NCBI GenBank assembly: GCA_002840055.1
Contig: PGZJ01000002.1
Location: 350,149 to 414,148, forward strand
DNA: 64,000 bases
Reading direction: 5' to 3'
Source: Gammaproteobacteria bacterium HGW-Gammaproteobacteria-11
Lineage (GTDB): Bacteria > Pseudomonadota > Gammaproteobacteria > Pseudomonadales > Pseudomonadaceae
In this document: positions 9,382-18,857 of the stretch, piece after piece
Layout: each line of letters starts with the position of its first letter
Numbering within the stretch: position 1 is the stretch's first letter
The notes under the pieces: model-generated
What the model saw: the letters and a program-made list of their open reading frames with translations, nothing else
Told to the model about the DNA's origin: nothing
Databases searched by the model: none
Translations under genes and position numbers: made by a program

Positions 9382-10839
9382 TCACATCAGGACCACATCG
9401 TATTGTTCCTGGGTATAGACCGTCTCGACCTGAAAACGGATCGGCCGCTCGATAAACAGCTCAAGATCAGCCACATGCCCAGACTCCTCATCCAGCAGCC
9501 GGTCAATCACCTTTTGCGAGGCCAGCACCATATAGGCACCCGCCTGGTAGGCGCGGGCCTCGCGGAGAATTTCCCGGAATATTTCATAGCAGACACTTTC
9601 CGGGGTCTTCTGTATGCCGCGACCCGTGCAGCACGGGCAAGGTTCACAGAGAATCTGTTCGAGGCTTTCACGGGTACGCTTGCGGGTCATCTGCACCAGG
9701 CCCAGCTCGGTAATGCCAATAATATTGGTCTTGGCATGGTCACGTTCCAGCTGCTTTTCCAGGGTACGCAGCACCTGACGCTGGTGCTCTTCATCCTCCA
9801 TGTCGATGAAATCGATGATGATGATGCCGCCGAGGTTGCGCAGACGCAGTTGCCGGGCAATCGCGGTGGCCGCCTCGAGGTTGGTCTTGAAGATGGTTTC
9901 TTCAAGATTGCGGTGACCGACAAAGGCGCCGGTATTGACGTCAATGGTGGTCATCGCCTCGGTCTGGTCAATCACCAGGTGCCCACCGGACTTGAGCATG
10001 ACTCTACGCTCCATGGCCTTCTGGATTTCATCCTCGACGCCATACAGATCAAAGATCGGCCGCTCACCGGGATAATGCTCCAGATAGCCCTGCACCGCCG
10101 GCATCAACTCCTCGACGAACAACTCGATTTTCTGAAAGGTTTCCCGGGAGTCAACACGGATTTTTTCCGTGCGCGGACTGACCAGATCGCGCAGAGTGCG
10201 CAGCGCAAGCGACAGGTCTTCATAAATGACTGACGGCGATGCGGCGCTTTTGGTCTGCTGTGAGATTTGCAGCCAGAGCCGGCGCACGTAGCGTATGTCG
10301 GCGAGAATATCTTCTTCCCTGGCAGCATCAGCCGCGGTGCGCAGAATAAAACCACCTGCTTCATCAATGCCCTCGGAGGCGATACAGTCGGCCACCAGTT
10401 GCTTCAACCGTTCGCGCTCGCTCTCTTCCTCGATTTTCAGCGAGATGCCCACATGCGGGGTACGCGGCATATAGACCAGAAAACGTGAGGGAATCGACAG
10501 GTGGGTGGTCAAACGGGCGCCCTTGGTACCTATCGGGTCCTTGGTCACCTGAACCACCAGCGCCTGGCCTTCGTGCAGCAGCGCAGTAATAGGTTCCACC
10601 GCTGCGCCCTCGCGATCGGAGACCTCGGAGGCATGAATAAAAGCCGCACGCTCCAGACCAATATCAACAAAAGCCGCCTGCATACCGGGCAATACCCGAA
10701 CAACCTTGCCCTTGTAGATATTGCCGACAATGCCACGGCGCAGCGTGCGCTCGATGTGCACTTCCTGCAGCACACCGTTTTCCACCAGCGCAACGCGGGT
10801 TTCCATCGGTGTGATGTTGATCAGTATCTCTTCGCTCAT
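9382..10839 (-). CDS. rng: Ribonuclease G
   Basis: A 485-residue endoribonuclease, the normal RNase G length. It begins MSEEILINITPMETRVALVENG after GGAG; an in-frame extension upstream is read-through of non-coding sequence. An S1-like RNA-binding segment follows (about 35-125, IYKGKVVRVLPGMQAAFVDIG), then the RNase E/G catalytic core with the metal-site region TTIDVNTGAF and the zinc-link cysteines CEPCPCC. Unlike RNase E there is no long C-terminal scaffold. The family processes the 5' end of 16S rRNA and some mRNAs. It sits between maf and yhdP. Confidence 0.95.
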   Translation of the reverse strand: MSEEILINITPMETRVALVENGVLQEVHIERTLRRGIVGNIYKGKVVRVLPGMQAAFVDIGLERAAFIHASEVSDREGAAVEPITALLHEGQALVVQVTKDPIGTKGARLTTHLSIPSRFLVYMPRTPHVGISLKIEEESERERLKQLVADCIASEGIDEAGGFILRTAADAAREEDILADIRYVRRLWLQISQQTKSAASPSVIYEDLSLALRTLRDLVSPRTEKIRVDSRETFQKIELFVEELMPAVQGYLEHYPGERPIFDLYGVEDEIQKAMERRVMLKSGGHLVIDQTEAMTTIDVNTGAFVGHRNLEETIFKTNLEAATAIARQLRLRNLGGIIIIDFIDMEDEEHQRQVLRTLEKQLERDHAKTNIIGITELGLVQMTRKRTRESLEQILCEPCPCCTGRGIQKTPESVCYEIFREILREARAYQAGAYMVLASQKVIDRLLDEESGHVADLELFIERPIRFQVETVYTQEQYDVVLM

Positions 10840-10921
10840 GGGCTCTCCATCGCATTTTGGCAGCAGGCACTCGCAAGCGACCTGTTTCTGCTCATCAGAA
10901 TACCGGAAATCCGCATCCCAT

Positions 10922-11509
10922 TCAGGGCTGTTGCCAGCAGGCGACGCCAAAGGTGCGCAATAGCGCGGCCGTTTCCAGCAAGGGTAGCCCGACCACAGCG
11001 CTGTAACTGCCTTCGATATGTTCGACGAATACCGCGCCCAGGCCCTGAATACCGTAGCTCCCTGCCTTGTCCCGGGGTTCGCCGGTTGACCAGTAGGCGT
11101 GGATTTCACTGTCAGCCAACACCCTGAAACGCACACCTGTGCGTACCGACTGATTGACCAGTCGCGACTGATCGGCAACGGCAATCACACTGAGCACCTC
11201 ATGGGTCCGCCCTGACAGGGCACGGAGCATGGCAAAAGCCTCGTCGGCATCCGCCGGTTTACCGAGAATCCGGCCACCAAGAATCACCGCAGTGTCCGCT
11301 GCCAGCACAACGGCGTTGGCGGGAACTCGCTCCAGCCCAGCCTGGGCCTTGGCCCGGGCAACCCGCGCAACATAGTTATCTGGCGACTCGCCAGGCAGCA
11401 CCCGCTCATCCACATCGCAGGCAAATTGCTGATGTGCCACGCCGATCTGGCGAAGCAATTCACTGCGCCGCGGTGAGGCAGAGGCCAGATACAGATCGGG
11501 CGCGGTCAT
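10922..11509 (-). CDS. maf: Maf-family nucleoside triphosphate pyrophosphatase
   Basis: A 195-residue protein with the family's N-terminal loop LASASPRRSELL and the downstream ADTAVILGGRILGKP region. Maf proteins hydrolyse dTTP/UTP or modified nucleotides, and have been linked to septum formation. The preferred start is the ATG at 11509, which overlaps the mreD stop (TGATG); a TTG one codon earlier is also possible. It is the fourth gene of the mreBCD-maf-rng run, an arrangement usual in Pseudomonas. Confidence 0.93.
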   Translation of the reverse strand: MTAPDLYLASASPRRSELLRQIGVAHQQFACDVDERVLPGESPDNYVARVARAKAQAGLERVPANAVVLAADTAVILGGRILGKPADADEAFAMLRALSGRTHEVLSVIAVADQSRLVNQSVRTGVRFRVLADSEIHAYWSTGEPRDKAGSYGIQGLGAVFVEHIEGSYSAVVGLPLLETAALLRTFGVACWQQP

Positions 11510-11982
11510 CAAAGCAGATGGAAGCGGCGTCTGACGACCCGCAATACGGAAAACACCCAGGGCCAGAGCAGCGCACTGACGACCACCGGTAACAGAAACA
11601 GCAGGGTCGGCGGACGATTACCAGCCAGGCTGTTGAGCCATAGCAGCAACATCTGGGCAATACCCAGTACCGGTAACATCACCATGCTCTGCTGCCAGAT
11701 CGGAAAGCGCCGAATGCGTTGATGCAGCAACAACACCATCCAGGCAACCAGGGTCATCACCAGGGCATGCTGGCCGAGCAACTGCCCATAGAGTACATCA
11801 GAGGCCAGACCGGCCACCCAGGCCGTCAGCAAGCCAACCCGGTGCGGCATGGCCATGACCCAATAGGCCAGCACCATGGCCAGCCACATTGGCCGCGCCT
11901 GATCGATGGGTGATGGCATGGGCATGACACTGAGCAGCAGCGCGACCAGGATAGTCAGACCGATTATCAGACTAGTTCGCAT
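11509..11982 (-). CDS. mreD: Rod shape-determining protein MreD
   Basis: A 157-residue inner-membrane protein with about five hydrophobic segments (starting LIIGLTILVALLLSVMPMP) and few charged residues, the normal MreD size. It works with MreB, MreC and RodZ in the elongasome that guides lateral wall synthesis. Its start overlaps the mreC 3' end by 11 bases, and its stop overlaps the maf start, which points to tight translational coupling. Confidence 0.93.
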   Translation of the reverse strand: MRTSLIIGLTILVALLLSVMPMPSPIDQARPMWLAMVLAYWVMAMPHRVGLLTAWVAGLASDVLYGQLLGQHALVMTLVAWMVLLLHQRIRRFPIWQQSMVMLPVLGIAQMLLLWLNSLAGNRPPTLLFLLPVVVSALLWPWVFSVLRVVRRRFHLL

Positions 11983-12928
11983 CGGTTTGCTCCCCGTCCG
12001 TTACCGGTGCGGCCGGCTGCTCGCCCGCCGCCTCAGGTGTGATGTCGGTGTCAGCCTCGGCGGCGGAGACGTCCAGCTCGATCGCCGGCAACTCGCTGCC
12101 ATAACCGGAGGCGGCACTGAACACCAGCAGCATGTATCGACTGCGGTTGACCTGGGCGGTCGGAGCCACACGCACATCAGCAAAGGGCTGGGCCGGATCC
12201 TGGGTAATAGAAGTAACGCGGCCTACCGGGTAACCGGCCGGGAAGCGCTGACCCAGTCCCGAGCTGACCAGAATGTCGTCGACACGAATATCGGCAGTAT
12301 CACCAACGAAACGCAACTCCAGCCACTCGTTATTACCGGTGCCGGCAGCGATCGCGCGCAGACCATTGCGGTTGACCTGCACTGGCAGGCTGTGGGAGGC
12401 ATCGGTGATCAATAGCACACGGGCCGTGTAGGGCATGACTTCAACTACCTGCCCCATCAAGCCGGTGGCATCCAGCAGCGGCTGACCAAGGAACACACCA
12501 TCGCGCTCACCCTTGTTGATCAGGATGCGTTGGGTAAAAGGATTGGGGTCCACTCCCACCAGTTCAGCCACCAGTACCCGTTCATCGACCAGCGATGAAG
12601 AGTTCAGCAGTTCGCGCAGGCGCACATTCTGTTCTGTCAGCGCCGCCAGTTTCTGCAACTTGCTTTGCATCAGCAGAGACTCGGCGCGCAGGCGCTCGTT
12701 CTCCGCCATCAGGTCAGCGCGACTGGTCAGCAGTTGATAGGTGTTGTCCCAGGCTCGGGTAGGCAGATCGGCAATATAGTAGAGCGGTGTAAGCACCAGA
12801 TTCAGGTGCGAACGCAGGGGTTGCAGGGTAGTAAAGCGCGCATCAACCACCATCAGCGCAATGGACAGCACCGACAGGACCAGAACACGAAAGCCCAGCG
12901 ACGGGCCCTTGATGAAAAGCGGTTTGAT
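11972..12928 (-). CDS. mreC: Rod shape-determining protein MreC
   Basis: The reading frame encodes one N-terminal membrane helix (FRVLVLSVLSIALMVV), a coiled coil (about residues 70-110, LMAENERLRAESLLMQ...LRELL), and two beta-barrel MreC domains (LVAELVGVDPNPF, GVFLGQPLLDATGLMGQV), then an acidic Ala-rich tail. The start is unusual: the conserved-looking IKPLFIKGPSLGF segment precedes any ATG/GTG, and AGGA lies 7 bases before an ATC at 12928. A CTG lies seven codons further up (12949). The first ordinary start is a GTG at 12871, but it would delete half of the membrane anchor. I give the ATC coordinate; the end is certain. Confidence 0.85.
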   Translation of the reverse strand: MKPLFIKGPSLGFRVLVLSVLSIALMVVDARFTTLQPLRSHLNLVLTPLYYIADLPTRAWDNTYQLLTSRADLMAENERLRAESLLMQSKLQKLAALTEQNVRLRELLNSSSLVDERVLVAELVGVDPNPFTQRILINKGERDGVFLGQPLLDATGLMGQVVEVMPYTARVLLITDASHSLPVQVNRNGLRAIAAGTGNNEWLELRFVGDTADIRVDDILVSSGLGQRFPAGYPVGRVTSITQDPAQPFADVRVAPTAQVNRSRYMLLVFSAASGYGSELPAIELDVSAAEADTDITPEAAGEQPAAPVTDGEQTDAN

Positions 12929-13029
12929 GGTGTTGTCCTCGCAACTCAGGATAGCCTGCAGTCAAGGGCCGGATCGCCGGCAACCGAAGATATGTGTGGC
13001 TGCCACGCAGGATCCGACCCGATTGCACA

Positions 13030-14121
<1,092 letters not shown>

Positions 14122-14165
14122 CTACCTGACAGGAGCAACACACTGAGAGCAGGTAACTGATCGGT

Positions 14166-14239
14166 ACTTCCGGAAGTGTCGCAACTCTAACAATGGCGGG
14201 GTTTTTGGGCAAGGCGCGACTATGGTAAATTCGCGCCTT
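14166..14239. promoter_or_regulatory. Two palindromes in the mreB/gatC divergent region
   Basis: The 260-bp divergent gap holds a perfect 12-bp palindrome ACTTCCGGAAGT (14166-14177) and a 9-bp inverted repeat AAGGCGCGA (14211-14219) / TCGCGCCTT (14231-14239) whose 11-base spacer contains the AT-rich TATGGTAAAT, a possible -10 element. These could be operators or promoter parts for mreB or gatC. No good -35 box was found, so the promoter call is weak. Confidence 0.35.
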
Positions 14240-14328
14240 TGTGTCGATAACCTCGACAATATCACCCCACGTTACGGGCATGTGGTTGTTTGACCACTGT
14301 TAAGCCCTGACCCGACGGAGAACGGCAC

Positions 14329-14616
14329 ATGGCTTTAGACCGCACCGAGGTGGAAAAGATCGCCCATTTGGCAAGAATAGCCCTGGATGAGCAGGATATT
14401 CCCGCCACCACGGCAAAACTGTCCGGCATCCTCGAATTGATCGACAGGATGCAGGCCGTCGACACCGCAGGCATCGAGCCCCTTGCTCATCCGCTGGAAA
14501 CCACCCAGCGCCTGCGCAACGACCAGGTAACAGAACAGAATCAGCGCGATGCCTACCAGGCCATTGCCCCCGCGACCGAGGCCGGCCTGTATCTGGTCCC
14601 CAAGGTTATCGAGTAA
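14329..14616 (+). CDS. gatC: Aspartyl/glutamyl-tRNA amidotransferase subunit C
   Basis: A 95-residue protein of standard GatC length, beginning [19 protein letters not shown] and containing the [29 protein letters not shown]-terminal part that wraps between GatA and GatB. The ATG follows CGACGGAG. The GatCAB complex converts Glu-tRNA(Gln) and/or Asp-tRNA(Asn) to the amidated forms. A tRNA-Gln gene is also in this window. First gene of gatCAB. Confidence 0.95.
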   Translation: MALDRTEVEKIAHLARIALDEQDIPATTAKLSGILELIDRMQAVDTAGIEPLAHPLETTQRLRNDQVTEQNQRDAYQAIAPATEAGLYLVPKVIE

Positions 14617-14647
14617 GCCCGCCGCGCTATCAGACGAGAATTGCCCC

Positions 14648-16099
14648 ATGCATGAGAAAACCCTGGCCGAGCTGTCACAGGCTCTGCACAGCAAAACCAT
14701 TTCCAGTGTCGAGCTGACGCAACATTATCTGAAGCGGATAGAGCAGCACGATGCTCTGCTCAATAGTTTCATAACCGTCACGCCGGAGCTGGCGCTGGCC
14801 CAGGCTGCTGCCGCTGACCGTCGACTGGCCGATGGCAGCGCGACGGCCCTGACCGGCATCCCGATTGCGCACAAGGATCTGTTCTGCACCAGTGGCGTGC
14901 GCACCAGCTGCGGCTCGAAGATGCTGGACAACTTCATTGCGCCCTACGAGTCGAGTGTCACCGCGCGCTTCCTCGACGCCGGCAGTGTGATGCTGGGCAA
15001 GACCAATATGGATGAGTTCGCCATGGGCTCCTCCAATGAATCGAGCTTCTATGGTGCGGTGCGCAATCCATGGAATACCGAGCACGTGCCGGGCGGCTCC
15101 TCCGGCGGATCTGCCGCTGCCGTGGCTGCACGTCTGTGCGCCGCTGCCACCGGCACCGATACCGGCGGATCAATCCGCCAGCCAGCCGGCTTTACCGCGC
15201 TGACCGGCCTGAAACCGACCTACGGCCGGGTCTCACGCTGGGGCATGATCGCCTATGCGTCCAGCCTTGATCAGGGCGGCCCGATGGCGCGCAACGCCGA
15301 AGACTGCGCGCTGATGCTGCAGGCCATGGCCGGCTTCGACCAGCGCGACTCAACCAGCGTCGACCAGCCGATTCCCGACTATTCAGCCAGTCTCAACGAC
15401 TCGATCAAGGGCCTGCGCATCGGCCTGCCGAAAGAGTACTTTGCCGCCGGTCTGGACCCTGCCACCGCTGACGCCATCGCTGCGGCCGTGAAACAACTGC
15501 AGGCACTGGGCGCCGAGATTCACGAGATCAGCCTGCCAAATGCCGAGCTGGCAATCCCCGCCTATTACGTGATTGCCCCGGCCGAGGCCTCATCCAACCT
15601 GTCACGCTTTGATGGCGTTCGCTTTGGTTATCGCTGTGACAGCCCGGCCGACCTGACCGACCTGTACAAGCGTTCTCGCGCCGAGGGCTTCGGTGCCGAG
15701 GTCAAACGCCGGATCATGGTTGGCGCCTATGCCCTGTCAGCCGGTTACTACGATGCCTATTACCTGCAGGCACAGAAAATCCGCCGCCTGATCAAAAATG
15801 ATTTCATGGCCGCCTATCAGCAGGTTGATGTGATTCTCTGCCCGACCTCGCCGACCCCGGCGTTCCGGATTGGTGAAAAGATCGACGATCCGGTCAGCCT
15901 GTACCTGACCGATATCTACACCATCACTGCCAACCTCGCCGGCGTACCGGGCATCGCCCTGCCAGCCGGTTTTGCCAACGGCCTGCCCATCGGCATGCAA
16001 CTGCTCGGTCCGTACTTCAGCGAAGCACGCCTGCTGAACATTGCGCACCAGTACCAGCAGGTCAGCGACTGGCACACCCGCACGCCAAGCGGCTTCTGA
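14648..16099 (+). CDS. gatA: Aspartyl/glutamyl-tRNA amidotransferase subunit A
   Basis: A 483-residue amidase-signature protein. The catalytic Ser-cisSer-Lys triad reads Lys76 (PIAHKDLF), Ser151 ([10 protein letters not shown]) and Ser175 ([12 protein letters not shown]). It releases ammonia from glutamine and passes it to GatB. The frame is open upstream, but the ATG at 14648 gives the family start [13 protein letters not shown], 31 bp after gatC. An ordinary full-length member. Confidence 0.96.
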   Translation: MHEKTLAELSQALHSKTISSVELTQHYLKRIEQHDALLNSFITVTPELALAQAAAADRRLADGSATALTGIPIAHKDLFCTSGVRTSCGSKMLDNFIAPYESSVTARFLDAGSVMLGKTNMDEFAMGSSNESSFYGAVRNPWNTEHVPGGSSGGSAAAVAARLCAAATGTDTGGSIRQPAGFTALTGLKPTYGRVSRWGMIAYASSLDQGGPMARNAEDCALMLQAMAGFDQRDSTSVDQPIPDYSASLNDSIKGLRIGLPKEYFAAGLDPATADAIAAAVKQLQALGAEIHEISLPNAELAIPAYYVIAPAEASSNLSRFDGVRFGYRCDSPADLTDLYKRSRAEGFGAEVKRRIMVGAYALSAGYYDAYYLQAQKIRRLIKNDFMAAYQQVDVILCPTSPTPAFRIGEKIDDPVSLYLTDIYTITANLAGVPGIALPAGFANGLPIGMQLLGPYFSEARLLNIAHQYQQVSDWHTRTPSGF

Positions 16100-16117
16100 G
16101 AGGATTGAGGACAGACT

Positions 16118-17566
16118 ATGCAATGGGAAATCGTAATCGGGCTGGAAATACATGCCCAGCTCACCACCGCCTCGAAGATCTTCTCCGGCAGCGCCACCAC
16201 CTTTGGTGCCGAGCCCAACACCCAGGCCAGCCTGATTGATCTGGGCATGCCCGGCACCCTGCCGGTGCTAAATGCCCAGGCGGTGAAAAACGCGGTCAAA
16301 TTCGGTCTGGCTATCGATGCCGAGATCGGCATGAGCAACGTCTTTGCACGCAAGAACTACTTTTACCCGGATCTGCCCAAGGGCTACCAGATCAGCCAGA
16401 TGGAGCTGCCGATTGTCGGCAAGGGTTTTCTCGATATCACCCTGGAGGACGGCACCGTCAAGCGCGTTGGCGTGACCCGCGCGCACCTTGAAGAAGATGC
16501 CGGCAAGAGCCTGCATGAAGACTTCCACGGCATGAGCGGTATCGACCTGAACCGCGCCGGTACGCCGCTGCTGGAAATCGTTTCCGAGCCGGACATGCGC
16601 AGCGCCAAGGAAGCCGTGGCCTATGCCAAGACCATCCACTCGCTGGTACGCTATCTGGGTATCTGTGACGGCAACATGGCTGAAGGCTCGCTGCGCTGCG
16701 ATTGCAACGTCTCCATTCGGCCCAAGGGGCAGGCCGAGTTCGGCACCCGCTGCGAGATCAAGAACGTCAACTCGTTCCGCTTTATCGAGAAGGCCATCAA
16801 TACCGAAGTCCAGCGCCAGATCGAGCTGATCGAGGACGGCGGCAAGGTGGTCCAGGAAACCCGCCTGTATGACCCGAACAAGGACGAGACGCGCTCCATG
16901 CGCAGCAAGGAGGAAGCCAACGACTACCGCTACTTCCCGGACCCAGATCTGCTGCCGGTGGTCATCGAGCCGACCTTTATCGAGTCCGTACGCGCGGAAT
17001 TGCCGGAATTGCCACAGCAGAAGCGCGAGCGCTTTGAAGCCGAGTTCGGGCTGTCTGCCTATGACGCCAGCGTGCTGTCAGCCCAGCGCGAAATGGCCGA
17101 TTACTTCGAAGCCGTGCAGCGCGCCTGTGGCGATGCCAAGCTCGCGGCCAACTGGGTGATGGGCGAGCTGTCCAGCCTGCTGAACAAGTCGGACCTGGAT
17201 ATCGAGCAGTCACCGGTCAGCGCCAGCCAATTGGGTGGCATGATCGCGCGGATCAAGGACAACACCATCTCCGGCAAGATCGCCAAGATGGTTTTCGAAG
17301 CACTGGCGGCAGGCGAAGGTGACAGCGCCGATGCCATCATCGAAGCCAAGGGACTGAAGCAGGTAACCGATAGCGGCGCCATCGAAGCCATGCTGGATGA
17401 GGTGCTGGCGGCCAATGCCGAGCAGGTCGAGCAATACCGTGCCAGTGATGAAAACAAGCGCGGCAAGATGTTCGGCTTCTTTGTTGGCCAGGCGATGAAG
17501 GCGTCCAAGGGCAAGGCCAACCCGCAACAGGTCAACCAGTTGCTCAAGCAGAAGCTTGAGAGTTAG
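16118..17566 (+). CDS. gatB: Aspartyl/glutamyl-tRNA amidotransferase subunit B
   Basis: A 482-residue protein starting [15 protein letters not shown]. It carries the GatB signature region ([32 protein letters not shown]), the [18 protein letters not shown] motif and the C-terminal YqeY-like tail domain used for tRNA binding. It phosphorylates the mischarged aminoacyl-tRNA and amidates it with ammonia from GatA. It starts 18 bp after gatA; last of the gatCAB operon. Confidence 0.97.
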   Translation: MQWEIVIGLEIHAQLTTASKIFSGSATTFGAEPNTQASLIDLGMPGTLPVLNAQAVKNAVKFGLAIDAEIGMSNVFARKNYFYPDLPKGYQISQMELPIVGKGFLDITLEDGTVKRVGVTRAHLEEDAGKSLHEDFHGMSGIDLNRAGTPLLEIVSEPDMRSAKEAVAYAKTIHSLVRYLGICDGNMAEGSLRCDCNVSIRPKGQAEFGTRCEIKNVNSFRFIEKAINTEVQRQIELIEDGGKVVQETRLYDPNKDETRSMRSKEEANDYRYFPDPDLLPVVIEPTFIESVRAELPELPQQKRERFEAEFGLSAYDASVLSAQREMADYFEAVQRACGDAKLAANWVMGELSSLLNKSDLDIEQSPVSASQLGGMIARIKDNTISGKIAKMVFEALAAGEGDSADAIIEAKGLKQVTDSGAIEAMLDEVLAANAEQVEQYRASDENKRGKMFGFFVGQAMKASKGKANPQQVNQLLKQKLES

Positions 17567-17614
17567 CCTGATGATCCGGACCGGCAGGCGCAAGCAAAGT
17601 GGGCAGTTGGCAGC

Positions 17615-18007
17615 ATGACCATCCGGCTGCCCTGCCTATTACTGCTGATAGCGGCTGGCAGCATGCTTGCCCCTGCCAGCGCATCCAATCCGGAACCCCC
17701 TTTTTTTGAAGTGGGCAAGGCATCCTACTATGCCTCCCGGCTGCATGGCCGCGCCACCGCCAGCGGCGAGCGCTATGATCAGACCGCATTGACCGCCGCA
17801 CACCCGCACCTGCCCTTTGGTACACAGGCCTGTGTCACCAACCTGCACAATGGCCGTCAGGTAACTGTGCGCATCAACGACCGCGGCCCCTTTACCGGCA
17901 ACCGCATCATTGATCTGTCACGGCAGGCTGCGGTGCAGATCGATATGTTGCGCGCCGGCATTGCCCGGGTGGAAGTTCGCCTGTGCCCGGTCGAGTCGCA
18001 GGACTGA
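17615..18007 (+). CDS. RlpA-like double-psi beta-barrel protein
   Basis: A 130-residue exported protein. A Sec-type signal peptide (residues 1-23, ending ASA) is followed by one RlpA-like domain: [42 protein letters not shown] and IIDLSRQAA. In RlpA the RINDRGP and DLSRAAA regions belong to the active site of the septal lytic transglycosylase. The SPOR domain that targets full RlpA to septa is absent, and there is no lipobox. It therefore probably acts on wall glycan or serves as a barwin-like binder. It sits 49 bp after gatB and may be read through from it. Confidence 0.85.
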   Translation: MTIRLPCLLLLIAAGSMLAPASASNPEPPFFEVGKASYYASRLHGRATASGERYDQTALTAAHPHLPFGTQACVTNLHNGRQVTVRINDRGPFTGNRIIDLSRQAAVQIDMLRAGIARVEVRLCPVESQD

Positions 18008-18038
18008 AGAACACCCGGTTTCTCAGTCGCAGCTAAAC

Positions 18039-18671
18039 TCACCCCCTCTCGGCCAACTGGTCGGCAAAGCCATGATTCACGTCACGATGACCGGCTTCAT
18101 CCGCTCTGACAGCCAGAATCACATCGCGCAAGCGCGCGTCCGGCCCCAGTGACCAATAGTCAATGGCCATCTGCGGGGCGGGAATGTTCTCATAACGCCC
18201 CTCATCCACACCGGTCAGGTATTCGGTGTAACTGTAGACCGCCTCCTCCTCGAGATAACCGACTATGCGATGTGCCGTCCGCGAGGAACACAGATACAGG
18301 ACAAAGAACAGGTTATAGAACAACCCCTGTGCTATCACGATCAGCAGGCGCTCCAGGGCACTGGGCTTGGCGATATGCACAAAGGTCATCAAATGCATGC
18401 GCTCGTTTTCCGCCTCATCCAACAGCGTGCGAATCCAGCCATCGTCATCCTTGAGCCGGCGCAACGAATGTAAATGCTGTATGGCACCACCGACCATACC
18501 CGGTACCGCTGCCACGGTTTCCAGCACAACAGCACGATGGCCATAACGTCCGGCAAAGAACACATCGGCAAAAAAACGCATGAACTTGACCGTACCCAAC
18601 GCAATACGATCTGACAGCGTTGCAGGATGCTGATGACGGTTCAGATCAACCTCGGTTGTCGTGTCCAACAT
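18039..18671 (-). CDS. aox: Alternative oxidase (AOX)
   Basis: A 210-residue di-iron ubiquinol oxidase. All six iron ligands are present: Glu51 (LETVAAVPGMV), Glu90 and His93 (AENERMHLM), Glu142 (LEEEAVYSY), Glu192 and His195 (RADEAGHRDVNH). Two hydrophobic membrane-interacting helices are seen. AOX oxidises ubiquinol directly and reduces oxygen to water without pumping protons, and resists cyanide and NO. The ATG at 18671 has GAGGA six bases upstream; a TTG ten codons earlier lacks such a site. It faces betT-like divergently across 186 bp. Most Pseudomonas use the bd-type CioAB for cyanide-resistant respiration, so a plant/Vibrio-type AOX here is notable. Confidence 0.95.
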   Translation of the reverse strand: MLDTTTEVDLNRHQHPATLSDRIALGTVKFMRFFADVFFAGRYGHRAVVLETVAAVPGMVGGAIQHLHSLRRLKDDDGWIRTLLDEAENERMHLMTFVHIAKPSALERLLIVIAQGLFYNLFFVLYLCSSRTAHRIVGYLEEEAVYSYTEYLTGVDEGRYENIPAPQMAIDYWSLGPDARLRDVILAVRADEAGHRDVNHGFADQLAERG

Positions 18672-18857
18672 GATAGGTCCTCGATTCAGCTCGTCTGACA
18701 ATCACCTTAGAACCGACAGATCTGGATAACAATCAGACGGAATGTCGCAGTTATAAACAAAATTGCTACAATGTAGAGCGATTAGCGCTTAATTAATTCC
18801 AATCTTTCGCTGATTCAGGCCCTACCAAGGCCAGAACTCTGACACAGGACAGCACAC

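Noticed and set aside
18039..18671. Di-iron protein as Coq7 (ubiquinone hydroxylase)
   Set aside because: The LETVAAVPGMV, AENERMHLM and RADEAGHRDVNH motifs are those of alternative oxidase, not Coq7.
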